Shown in pieces: positions 21,110 to 27,797 of a DNA stretch of 28,445 nt. Under the pieces are notes generated by a model, which saw nothing but the letters and a program-made list of their open reading frames with translations, was not told the DNA's origin and did not search any database. The stretch covers positions 1 to 28,445 of the IMG/VR virus record IMGVR_UViG_3300020183_002263. The stretch is one strand, 5' to 3'. Source of the stretch: a virus. Position 1 is the first letter of the stretch, and each line of letters begins with the position of its first letter. The translations under genes were made by a program, and so were the position numbers.

Positions 21110-22261
21110 ATGCCTAACTTCAGCGGGGTATGGAATCTGAAGGATCAGGTGCAGGCCATCGCTGCGGGGCGGTGGACGGGGGTGCCGCTGTATGAGCTGT
21201 ATGCGTGGGGCCGCAACAGTGAAGGACAACTTGGTCAAAATAACGTGGTTGTTCGCTCAAGTCCGGTACAGGTTGGCGAGCTGACCAATTGGTCTGAAAT
21301 AGCGGCGGGTGTCGCGCATACGGCTGCCGTTAAAACGGATGGAACTCTTTGGGCGTGGGGCCGTGGCAACAGTGGTCAAATTGGCGACAACACTGTTATT
21401 CCTAGATCTAGTCCAGTACAGATTGGCGCACTGACGAGCTGGTATGAAGTAGCGGCAGGCAACGATCACACTGCGGCAATTAAAACCGACGGCACAATGT
21501 GGACTTGGGGCTTAAACAACAGAGGTCAACTCGGCGACGGCACTCGCGTCTACCGCTCCAGCCCTGTCCAGATTGGCGCTTTGACCAACTGGTCGCAAGT
21601 TTCGGCGGGCGACGTGTTCACTGCGGCAGTTAAAACTGACGGCACTCTGTGGACTTGGGGCGATAACGGCTTCGGCCAACTCGGCGACGGCACTGTTGTC
21701 AACCGCTCCAGCCCTGTTCAAGTCGGCGCGTTAACGACATGGTCTCAGGTATCTAGCGGAGGAGAACACTGCGCCGCGTTTAAGGCCAACGGAACAATTT
21801 GGGCATGGGGCAAAAACGGAGATGGCCAAGTCGGCGATGGTACGGCCATCAACCGTTCCAGCCCCGTTCAAGTCGGCGCGTTAACGACATGGTCTGAAAT
21901 ATCCACTGGTAATGTTCACACCGTTGCTAGGAAAACAACAGGTGAGCTTTACGCTTGGGGCGACAATAGCCCTCACGGCCAACTCGGCGACGGCACAATC
22001 GTTAACAAATCAAGCCCTGTCCAAGTCGGCGCGCTGACGACATGGGCTCAGGTTTCAGCGGGATTTATTCAAACCGCTGCACTCAAGGCCGACGGAACGA
22101 TGTGGGTGTGGGGCTACAATGGAAACGGGCAGATTGGTGACGGCACTACTGTAAGTAAATCCAGTCCCGTGCAAGTCGGCGCTCTGACAAGTTGGTCTAG
22201 TATTGCTCGCGGGTCAAGAGCCCTTCATCTTGTCGCCATCCTCCAAGAAACAACCAACTAA
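21110..22261 (+). CDS. Seven-bladed RCC1 propeller protein B (383 aa)
   Basis: A ~25-residue N-terminal segment (SGVWNLKDQVQAIAAGRWTG) resembles the start of propeller C and is probably a virion anchor. Seven RCC1-like units follow, with cores at nt 21197, 21347, 21497, 21647, 21797, 21947 and 22100: a 150-bp period with one 153-bp step. All seven carry (R/K)SSPVQ. There is no FN3 domain. GGAG lies ~9 bases before ATG 21110, which starts one base after the previous stop. Its stop overlaps the ATG of the sulfotransferase-GT9 gene, so the two are probably co-translated. It is a likely virion receptor or decoration protein. Confidence 0.87.
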   Translation: MPNFSGVWNLKDQVQAIAAGRWTGVPLYELYAWGRNSEGQLGQNNVVVRSSPVQVGELTNWSEIAAGVAHTAAVKTDGTLWAWGRGNSGQIGDNTVIPRSSPVQIGALTSWYEVAAGNDHTAAIKTDGTMWTWGLNNRGQLGDGTRVYRSSPVQIGALTNWSQVSAGDVFTAAVKTDGTLWTWGDNGFGQLGDGTVVNRSSPVQVGALTTWSQVSSGGEHCAAFKANGTIWAWGKNGDGQVGDGTAINRSSPVQVGALTTWSEISTGNVHTVARKTTGELYAWGDNSPHGQLGDGTIVNKSSPVQVGALTTWAQVSAGFIQTAALKADGTMWVWGYNGNGQIGDGTTVSKSSPVQVGALTSWSSIARGSRALHLVAILQETTN

Positions 22262-24078
22262 TGCCCAAAACCTTCCACTTCCTCGCAGGTCTCCCTCGTT
22301 CCGGCAGCACCGTGCTGGCCGCCCTGCTGAACCAGCACCCCGACGTTCACGCCAGCCCCACGAGCGGCATGGGCGAGGTGATGTTCAACACGTTCAAGGC
22401 GTGGCAGGGCAGCAGCGCGGAGCAGGCAGCACCCGACGGCGAGCAGATCAAGCGCGTTCTCCGCAGCATCATGGAGGCGAAGTACGCCCACATCGAGAAG
22501 CCTGTCATCATCGACAAGGCGCGCAACTGGGCAGAGGCTTCCTCGCTGGCCGTGCTGAACGACCTGCTGGGCCGCAAGCCGAAGATCATCGCCACCGTCC
22601 GCAACGTCGAGGACTGCACTTCGTCCTTCGTGCGGATCGTGAAGCCGAATGATCTGGAGACCTTCCTGCGGACGAGCGACCTGATCGACCACCTGAAGAA
22701 GTCGTATCAGGTGCTGAACAGCGGCTACAACGCCGACAAGTCGTGCTTCCTGTTTGTGGAGTATGAAGACCTGCTGGCAGAGCCTGAGAAGCAGATGCGT
22801 CGGATCGAGGAGTTCCTCGGCCTGCCTGCGTTTGAGTATGACCTGCACCACCTCGACGAGACTGCGCCGAAGGAGCGGGACGAGGAAATCTGGCAGGTGC
22901 CGGGGCTGCACGATGTGAAGCCTGAGTTGAAGAAGCAGCACAACCAAGACAGCCGCGACGTTCTGGAGCACATGTACCAGACCTTCGTGCAGCCCTGCTT
23001 CTGGCGCGAGAAGCCGCTGACGACCGAGATGATCCACCCGCTGGACATGCAGTTGGCTGCGGGCATTATTGGCGACTTCGACAGGGGCGAGAAAATTGCT
23101 CAAGAATTAGCAATAAAGGAGCCGAAGAACCACCGCGCGGCGTTCAACCGTGGCTGGTATGAGATGCGCAAGGGCCACCTGCTCGACGGCATGATCCTGC
23201 TGAACAGAGGCCGCATCGAGAAGGTCTTCGGCAACGAGGCACCGAGTGTGCCGACGCCGATCTGGGACGGGGTGAGCACGGGCACGGCGCTCTTGAACCT
23301 TGAGGCTGGCCTCGGCGACCAGATCCACGGTGCGCGGTTCGCGAGGGAACTGAAGAGGCGCGGCAATCAGGTGATCGTGGCGTGTTCTGGGCCGCTGGCG
23401 ATGGTCATGCGGAACACCGAGGGCGTGGACATGGTGATCCAGCACGAGGCTGCCTTTGGCGTCGTGCATGACTTCTGGCTGCCGAGCATGACGGCGAGCA
23501 TTCCGTTTCGGTGGCAGTACCGGGATGTTGACGGCTCGCCCTATGTGCGTCGGCCTGATGTAGCCAAGGGCGACAAGATCCGCATCGGCCTGCGCTGGCA
23601 GGGCAACCCGCAGTTTGAGCACGAGCAGCATCGGCTGTTCCCGCCGCAGTTCATGTTCAACGCGGTGAAGGGGCTTGATGTGGAGTATGTGAGCCTGCAA
23701 CGTGATGCTGGGTCTGAGCAGCGTCCGTCGTGGGTGCGGGAGGTCGATCTTTCGCATTGGGCTGCGACTGCGATGGCTGTTGCATCCTGCGATCTTGTGA
23801 TAACGTCATGCACATCGGTGGCGCACTTGGCTGGTGCGATGGGCGTGCCGACGTGGATCGTGGTTCCGGTTCTGCCGTACTATCTGTGGGCCAAGCCGGG
23901 TAACTTGACTGAGTGGTACGACAGCGTCAGGCTGTTCCGGCAGAAGGGACATGGAGACTGGGCATCGGTCTTCAGTGAGGTGAAAAAGGAGTTGCACCAT
24001 GCCTACGAAAGCGGGCTTCTGGATTCGGGTCAAGAATGGTCAGGTCACCGACGTGTGGGACTACAGGCCGTCGGATGA
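22261..24078 (+). CDS. Sulfotransferase-GT9 (heptosyltransferase-like) fusion (605 aa)
   Basis: Residues 1-~250 are a PAPS-dependent sulfotransferase: 5'-PSB loop GLPRSGST (10-17), a 3'-phosphate region RNVEDCTSSF (114-123), and a typical VEYEDLLAEPEKQMRRIEEF tail. Residues ~260-325 look like TPR helices. Residues ~340-575 are a GT-B glycosyltransferase of the GT9/heptosyltransferase kind: GLGDQIHGARFARELKRRG, RIGLRWQGNP, and the nucleotide-sugar motif SCTSVAHLAGAMGVPTWIVV. The gene would transfer sulfate and a heptose-like sugar to an unknown acceptor. Residues 580-605 are out-of-frame readthrough of the next gene, so the domain probably ended near 578 originally. It overlaps the RCC1-B stop. 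GC and C-ending codons rise from here on. Confidence 0.85.
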   Translation: MPKTFHFLAGLPRSGSTVLAALLNQHPDVHASPTSGMGEVMFNTFKAWQGSSAEQAAPDGEQIKRVLRSIMEAKYAHIEKPVIIDKARNWAEASSLAVLNDLLGRKPKIIATVRNVEDCTSSFVRIVKPNDLETFLRTSDLIDHLKKSYQVLNSGYNADKSCFLFVEYEDLLAEPEKQMRRIEEFLGLPAFEYDLHHLDETAPKERDEEIWQVPGLHDVKPELKKQHNQDSRDVLEHMYQTFVQPCFWREKPLTTEMIHPLDMQLAAGIIGDFDRGEKIAQELAIKEPKNHRAAFNRGWYEMRKGHLLDGMILLNRGRIEKVFGNEAPSVPTPIWDGVSTGTALLNLEAGLGDQIHGARFARELKRRGNQVIVACSGPLAMVMRNTEGVDMVIQHEAAFGVVHDFWLPSMTASIPFRWQYRDVDGSPYVRRPDVAKGDKIRIGLRWQGNPQFEHEQHRLFPPQFMFNAVKGLDVEYVSLQRDAGSEQRPSWVREVDLSHWAATAMAVASCDLVITSCTSVAHLAGAMGVPTWIVVPVLPYYLWAKPGNLTEWYDSVRLFRQKGHGDWASVFSEVKKELHHAYESGLLDSGQEWSGHRRVGLQAVG

Positions 24079-24424
24079 CAAGCTGGCTAAGGAGCCGGGT
24101 TGGCGCGAGGCCGTCGAGGTCATGCCGGATCTGGTGCCGAACCGCGAGATCGTGACGGCGCATCACTTCGACATTGACGTGACGCCTGCCAAGATTGTGT
24201 GGGGCAAGCGGGCGGTGGAGCCTGAAGAGCGCAAGGACGGTCTGCGGGCGCAGGCCAAGGCGGCGTTCAAGGCTGTGGTTGATGCTGAGGTGGCCAAGGA
24301 GACCGACCAGTATCCCGACACGCAGTACGACGCTGCGGTGGTCGATGCTGCTCGTGTTGTCTTCGAGGATCGCATGGACGCCATCGACGCCGCCGTGACG
24401 CACGAGGACGTAGACGCGCTCTGA
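23999..24424 (+). CDS. Unknown protein, possible fibre-assembly partner (141 aa)
   Basis: AAGGAG (23985-23990) lies 8 bases before ATG 23999. The product begins MPTKAGFWIRVKNGQVTDVW with WREAVEVMPDLVPNREIVTA, a pattern I associate with proteins near phage fibre genes, and ends in an Ala/Asp/Glu-rich helical half. Its first 80 bases overlap the end of the sulfotransferase-GT9 gene. It sits directly before RCC1-C, where tail-fibre chaperones are often placed. I do not recognise a definite family. Confidence 0.7.
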   Translation: MPTKAGFWIRVKNGQVTDVWDYRPSDDKLAKEPGWREAVEVMPDLVPNREIVTAHHFDIDVTPAKIVWGKRAVEPEERKDGLRAQAKAAFKAVVDAEVAKETDQYPDTQYDAAVVDAARVVFEDRMDAIDAAVTHEDVDAL

Positions 24425-24438
24425 CGGAGTAGACTCCT

Positions 24439-25647
24439 ATGGCCGAACGCTACCCCGGCGGGGTCATCAGCAAGACGCCTCCGACTGTGACGCCTCCCGT
24501 TGACGGCGAGGGCGGCTCTGCGTCTGGTGTGTGGACGCTCGACACCGTGCTGGAGTACGAGAAGGCGGGGGCTTGGCCGAAAGCGCCGCTGCCGAGGGAG
24601 TTGTATGCGTGGGGTAGCAACGGCAACGGCCAACTTGGCATCGGCACTACCGTCAACCGCTCCAGCCCTGTTCAGGTTGGCGCGCTGGTCAACTGGTCTC
24701 AAGTTTCTGGGGGTAATGCGTTTAGCGCGGCTATTAAGACTGACGGCACGATGTGGGCATGGGGCCGTAACGGCAACGGCGAAATCGGGGACAACACTCG
24801 CGTCGACCGCTCTAGCCCTGTCCAGATTGGCGCTTTGACTAATTGGTATGAGGTTGCGGGGGGCAACGAACACACCGCCGCCATCAAGACCGACGGCACT
24901 CTGTGGGCTTGGGGCGAAAACGGCGCGGGCCGCCTCGGCGACGGCACTGTCGTCAACCGTTCCAGCCCTGTTCAGATCGGCGCATTGACTAATTGGTCGC
25001 AGGTTGCGGCGGGCGAAAACCACACCGCCTCTATCAAGACCGATGGCACTCTGTGGGCTTGGGGTTCCAACACCGTTGGCCAACTTGGCGACAACACTCG
25101 CGTCAGCCGCTCCAGCCCTGTCCAGATAGGTGCTCTTACTAACTGGGCGCAGGTTTCTGCCGAGATTCTTGTCAACGCTGCTGTTAAAACGGATGGAACT
25201 CTTTGGGCTTGGGGTTATAATAGCTACGGCCAACTCGGCGACGGCACTCAAGTCAACCGCTCCAGCCCTGTCCAGATTGGCGCATTGACAAATTGGTCGC
25301 AGGTTGCGGCGGGCCGCTTCCACACAGCCTCCATCAAGACCGACGGCACGATGTGGGCTTGGGGCGGCAACGCAGAAGGCCAACTCGGCACCGGCACAGC
25401 CGTTAACCGCTCCAGCCCTGTTCAGATTGGTGCTCTAACTAACTGGTCTCAGGTTGCGGGGGGCAACAAATTCACCACCTCCATCAAAACCGACGGCACG
25501 ATGTGGGCTTGGGGCGACAACACCCAAGGCGAACTCGGCGACGGCACTGTCGTCCGCCGCTCAAGCCCTGTCCAGATCGGCGCTCTAACTACTTGGTCGC
25601 AGGTTGCGGCGGGCAGTGCTTTCACCGCCGCCATCACCAAAGGCTAA
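24439..25647 (+). CDS. Seven-bladed RCC1 propeller protein C (402 aa)
   Basis: An N-terminal region (MAERYPGGVISKTPPTVTPP, then SGVWTLDTVLEYEKAGAWP) precedes seven RCC1-like units. Unit cores begin at 24601, 24751, 24901, 25051, 25201, 25351 and 25501, exactly 150 bases apart with no exceptions. Every unit has (N/D/S/R)RSSPVQ(I/V)GAL. The SGVW-L...PL-ELYAWG anchor is shared with protein B, so B and C are paralogues. GGAG lies 9 bases upstream of ATG 24439. The very regular DNA period, with many identical codons between blades, suggests homogenisation by recombination. As for A and B, a virion surface role is inferred. Confidence 0.88.
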   Translation: MAERYPGGVISKTPPTVTPPVDGEGGSASGVWTLDTVLEYEKAGAWPKAPLPRELYAWGSNGNGQLGIGTTVNRSSPVQVGALVNWSQVSGGNAFSAAIKTDGTMWAWGRNGNGEIGDNTRVDRSSPVQIGALTNWYEVAGGNEHTAAIKTDGTLWAWGENGAGRLGDGTVVNRSSPVQIGALTNWSQVAAGENHTASIKTDGTLWAWGSNTVGQLGDNTRVSRSSPVQIGALTNWAQVSAEILVNAAVKTDGTLWAWGYNSYGQLGDGTQVNRSSPVQIGALTNWSQVAAGRFHTASIKTDGTMWAWGGNAEGQLGTGTAVNRSSPVQIGALTNWSQVAGGNKFTTSIKTDGTMWAWGDNTQGELGDGTVVRRSSPVQIGALTTWSQVAAGSAFTAAITKG

Positions 25648-25650
25648 CCC
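24601..25650 (+). repeat. Seven 150-bp RCC1 units in gene C
   Basis: Seven units start at 24601, 24751, 24901, 25051, 25201, 25351 and 25501, each 150 bp, each beginning with a Leu or Met codon followed by TGG or TAT. Blocks such as CGCTCCAGCCCTGT and GGCGCATTGAC recur with few changes. The last unit ends at the stop codon (25645-25647). Confidence 0.9.
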
Positions 25651-26352
25651 GTGCATTCCCTCAACTACAGCTACAACCAGACCGTTTCCAAAGCCTACAT
25701 CATCCGCATCCCCGACCACGAGAGGTCAGCACAGAAGGCCAAGAGAGCAGCCGACAGTTGCGATCTGGCGGGGATGGGGTGGGAATATTGGGACGCCTAC
25801 GACGGCATCCAGAACCCGATCAAGCCGCCTAGCCACCATAATGGCATCCCCGCGATGGTCAAGGTGACCGACCACTACCTGACGCGCGGGGAGGTGGCCT
25901 GCGCTCTGAGCCACATCAGCCTGTGGCAGAAGTGTGTGCTCGACGATCAGCCGCTGGTGGTGCTGGAGCATGACGCGATTATGGTGCAAGCCTACACGCA
26001 CCACGCGGTGTTCAACTCGATCTGCTACCTCGGCAGCAACGAACAGGTGAACCAAGGTTGGCAAGTCTTGCCCACACCTCCTCATGCCAGCGAGGGCCCG
26101 AACTACCACTTCATCTGCCGAGCACACAGCTACGCCATCGACCCGGCGGTGGCCAAGAACATGCTTGCCCATGTGCTCAAGTACGGCATCAGCGCGCCGC
26201 TCGACATCATGCTGCGGGCTGACATTTTCCCCATCCACCAGATGGGCATCTACGCCTACAACGGCTGGGAAGGCGACATGAAGGACACGACGATCCTCGG
26301 TCGCCCGCTCGAAGGACGCACGACGAAGCGCAACGACGACCTCTCATGCTAG
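25651..26352 (+). CDS. GT25-family glycosyltransferase, GTG start (233 aa)
   Basis: The start is GTG 25651 with AAAGG (25639-25643) upstream; there is no in-frame ATG nearby. The motifs are [30 protein letters not shown], the family signature [20 protein letters not shown], and [10 protein letters not shown] where other GT25 enzymes have LEDDA. The acidic-residue motif is thus EHD instead of EDD, which could alter metal binding. [15 protein letters not shown] segment and an [10 protein letters not shown] segment complete the fold. GT25 enzymes usually add hexoses to LPS core or capsular glycans. It overlaps the next gene by 7 bases and belongs to the sugar cassette. Confidence 0.82.
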   Translation: MHSLNYSYNQTVSKAYIIRIPDHERSAQKAKRAADSCDLAGMGWEYWDAYDGIQNPIKPPSHHNGIPAMVKVTDHYLTRGEVACALSHISLWQKCVLDDQPLVVLEHDAIMVQAYTHHAVFNSICYLGSNEQVNQGWQVLPTPPHASEGPNYHFICRAHSYAIDPAVAKNMLAHVLKYGISAPLDIMLRADIFPIHQMGIYAYNGWEGDMKDTTILGRPLEGRTTKRNDDLSC

Positions 26353-26798
26353 TCTTCACCAACGGGTGCTTCGACATCCTGCACGCGGGCCATGTCGCGT
26401 ACCTTGAACAGTCCCGCGCGTTAGGAAAGTATCTGGTCGTTGGCTTGAATAGCGATGCCTCCGTGCGTCGACTGAAGGGGGGCACCCGCCCCATCAACAG
26501 CCAAGAGGATCGCAAGCGCGTACTGCTCGCCCTGCGCGCCGTGGACGCGGTCTACATTTTCGACGAGGACACGCCATACGGGCTTATCAAGCGCGTGAAG
26601 CCTGATATTATCACGAAGGGGGGAGACTACAGGGAGCAGGAGGTCGTGGGGCACGATCTCGCGAAGGTCGTCATCCTCCCCTATGTCGATGGCAAATCAA
26701 CAACGGGAGTCATCAATGCGTGTGGTGGAGAAGGGCTGGGGCCACGAGCTGATCTGGTCGGACGAGGACGAGTACTGTGGGAAGGACTTGGTCTTTAA
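26346..26798 (+). CDS. hldE (C-terminal domain): HldE adenylyltransferase domain (heptose-1-P nucleotidyltransferase)
   Basis: The cytidylyltransferase-like signature is [20 protein letters not shown], with the HxGH motif at 13-16. Later motifs are [58 protein letters not shown] and DGKSTTGVI. This is the RfaE2/HldE C-terminal domain, which adenylates D-glycero-D-manno-heptose 1-phosphate to ADP-heptose. The family normally ends a few residues after STTxII; here the frame runs 83 bases into the next gene, adding ~30 unrelated residues ([13 protein letters not shown] onward). No ribosome binding site is obvious; coupling to the GT25 stop is likely. The kinase half is a separate gene downstream. 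Confidence 0.88.
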   Translation: MLVFTNGCFDILHAGHVAYLEQSRALGKYLVVGLNSDASVRRLKGGTRPINSQEDRKRVLLALRAVDAVYIFDEDTPYGLIKRVKPDIITKGGDYREQEVVGHDLAKVVILPYVDGKSTTGVINACGGEGLGPRADLVGRGRVLWEGLGL

Positions 26799-27060
26799 GA
26801 AGGGCGGCAGGTGCTCGATGCACTTCCACGCCAAGAAGACCGAGACGTGGATAGTGAGATCGGGTGCCTTCGAGGTGCGCTGGATCGAGACCAAGACGGC
26901 AAAGATCCAGACCATGAGCCTGATGCCGGGTGCCGTGTGGCACAACCCGCGCTTCTCGCCGCACCAGTTGATCTGTCTGGAGGCTGGCACGGTGTCCGAG
27001 GTCTCGACCCACGACGACCCGACCGACAACTACCGCGTCCTGCCGGGTGATGGGCAATGA
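26716..27060 (+). CDS. Cupin-fold sugar-phosphate isomerase-like protein (114 aa)
   Basis: The start is ATG 26716 with GGGAG (26705-26709) 6 bases before; an upstream in-frame ATG at 26683 has no such site. Motifs are [59 protein letters not shown] and [16 protein letters not shown]. These match the small cupin domain of mannose-6-phosphate isomerase type II and related dTDP-sugar enzymes; the metal ligands would be the His pair of HFH, the nearby Glu and the later His. It lies between the two HldE halves, so it may adjust a heptose or related sugar; the substrate is unknown. It overlaps the upstream gene by 83 bases and the downstream one by 4. Confidence 0.75.
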   Translation: MRVVEKGWGHELIWSDEDEYCGKDLVFKKGGRCSMHFHAKKTETWIVRSGAFEVRWIETKTAKIQTMSLMPGAVWHNPRFSPHQLICLEAGTVSEVSTHDDPTDNYRVLPGDGQ

Positions 27061-27797
27061 GGTTTCTGGTCATCGGGGACGCCTGCCACGATGTCTACAA
27101 GTACGGCACCATCAAGCGGCTGAACCCCGAGGCGTCGGCCCCGCTGCTGTCGATGCACAGCACGGAGATCCGCGCCGGCATGGCGCTGAACGTGGCTGCT
27201 AACCTCAAGGCCTTCAACGTGGACATAATGACCGAGGTGCCGAAGAACGGAGCCTCGTTCAAGACCCGCTACATTGACGAGAAGAGCGGGCAGCAACTGC
27301 TGCGGGTGGACGAAGACAACGTGCCCGACAAGGTATGGAAGGACGTGCAATCCTACAACCCGGACGACTTCGACGCGGTGGTCGTCTCGGACTACAACAA
27401 GGGCTTCCTGACCGACAACGACATCGCCCAACTGTCGCGCTTCAAGCACTGCTACATTGACACGAAGAAGCGGAACCTAGGCGGTCTGGGGCCTGCGTGG
27501 TTCAAGATCAACGCTGCGGAAGAGGCGGCGCTTTTGTCGCAGCCTGACAACCTCGTCGTAACGCTGGGGGCTGACGGTGCGCGGCACAACGGCAAGATTG
27601 TTTCGCCGTTCATGTCTCCCGTTGATGTGGTGGATGTCTGCGGCGCGGGCGACACGTTCCTCGCGGCCTTTGCCTTTGCCATGACGAGCGGGTGCCGTGT
27701 GTCGCGCTCAATGGCCTACGCCAACAGTTGTGCCGCGATCACCTGCACGAAGATCGGGACATACGCTCTACATCCGCAAGAAGTGCCGACGCTATGA
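27057..27797 (+). CDS. hldE (N-terminal domain): HldE-type kinase domain (PfkB family)
   Basis: The protein follows the RfaE1/HldE kinase domain: RLNPEASAPLLSMHSTEIRA in place of LNPEAPVPV...EIRLGGAANVA, VVVSDYNKGFL, YIDTKKRNLG, VVTLGADGARHNG and the PfkB C-terminal signature DVCGAGDTFLAAFAFA with catalytic Asp199. It would phosphorylate heptose 7-phosphate at C1, making the bisphosphate. At 246 residues it is clearly shorter than the ~300+ residues of bacterial kinase domains; the lid region around residue 55-80 is compact. It overlaps the cupin gene and the epimerase gene by four bases each (ATGA). Confidence 0.86.
   Translation: MRFLVIGDACHDVYKYGTIKRLNPEASAPLLSMHSTEIRAGMALNVAANLKAFNVDIMTEVPKNGASFKTRYIDEKSGQQLLRVDEDNVPDKVWKDVQSYNPDDFDAVVVSDYNKGFLTDNDIAQLSRFKHCYIDTKKRNLGGLGPAWFKINAAEEAALLSQPDNLVVTLGADGARHNGKIVSPFMSPVDVVDVCGAGDTFLAAFAFAMTSGCRVSRSMAYANSCAAITCTKIGTYALHPQEVPTL

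Noticed and set aside
24426-24438. GGAGT-AG-ACTCC mini-palindrome before RCC1-C as an operator
   Set aside because: It is only 5 bp per arm with a 2-base centre, and its first half is the ribosome binding site; chance is a sufficient explanation.
24163-25383. 406-codon antisense frame opposite RCC1-C
   Set aside because: Its repeats are the mirror of the 150-bp RCC1 units and it shows no ribosome binding site or family signature.
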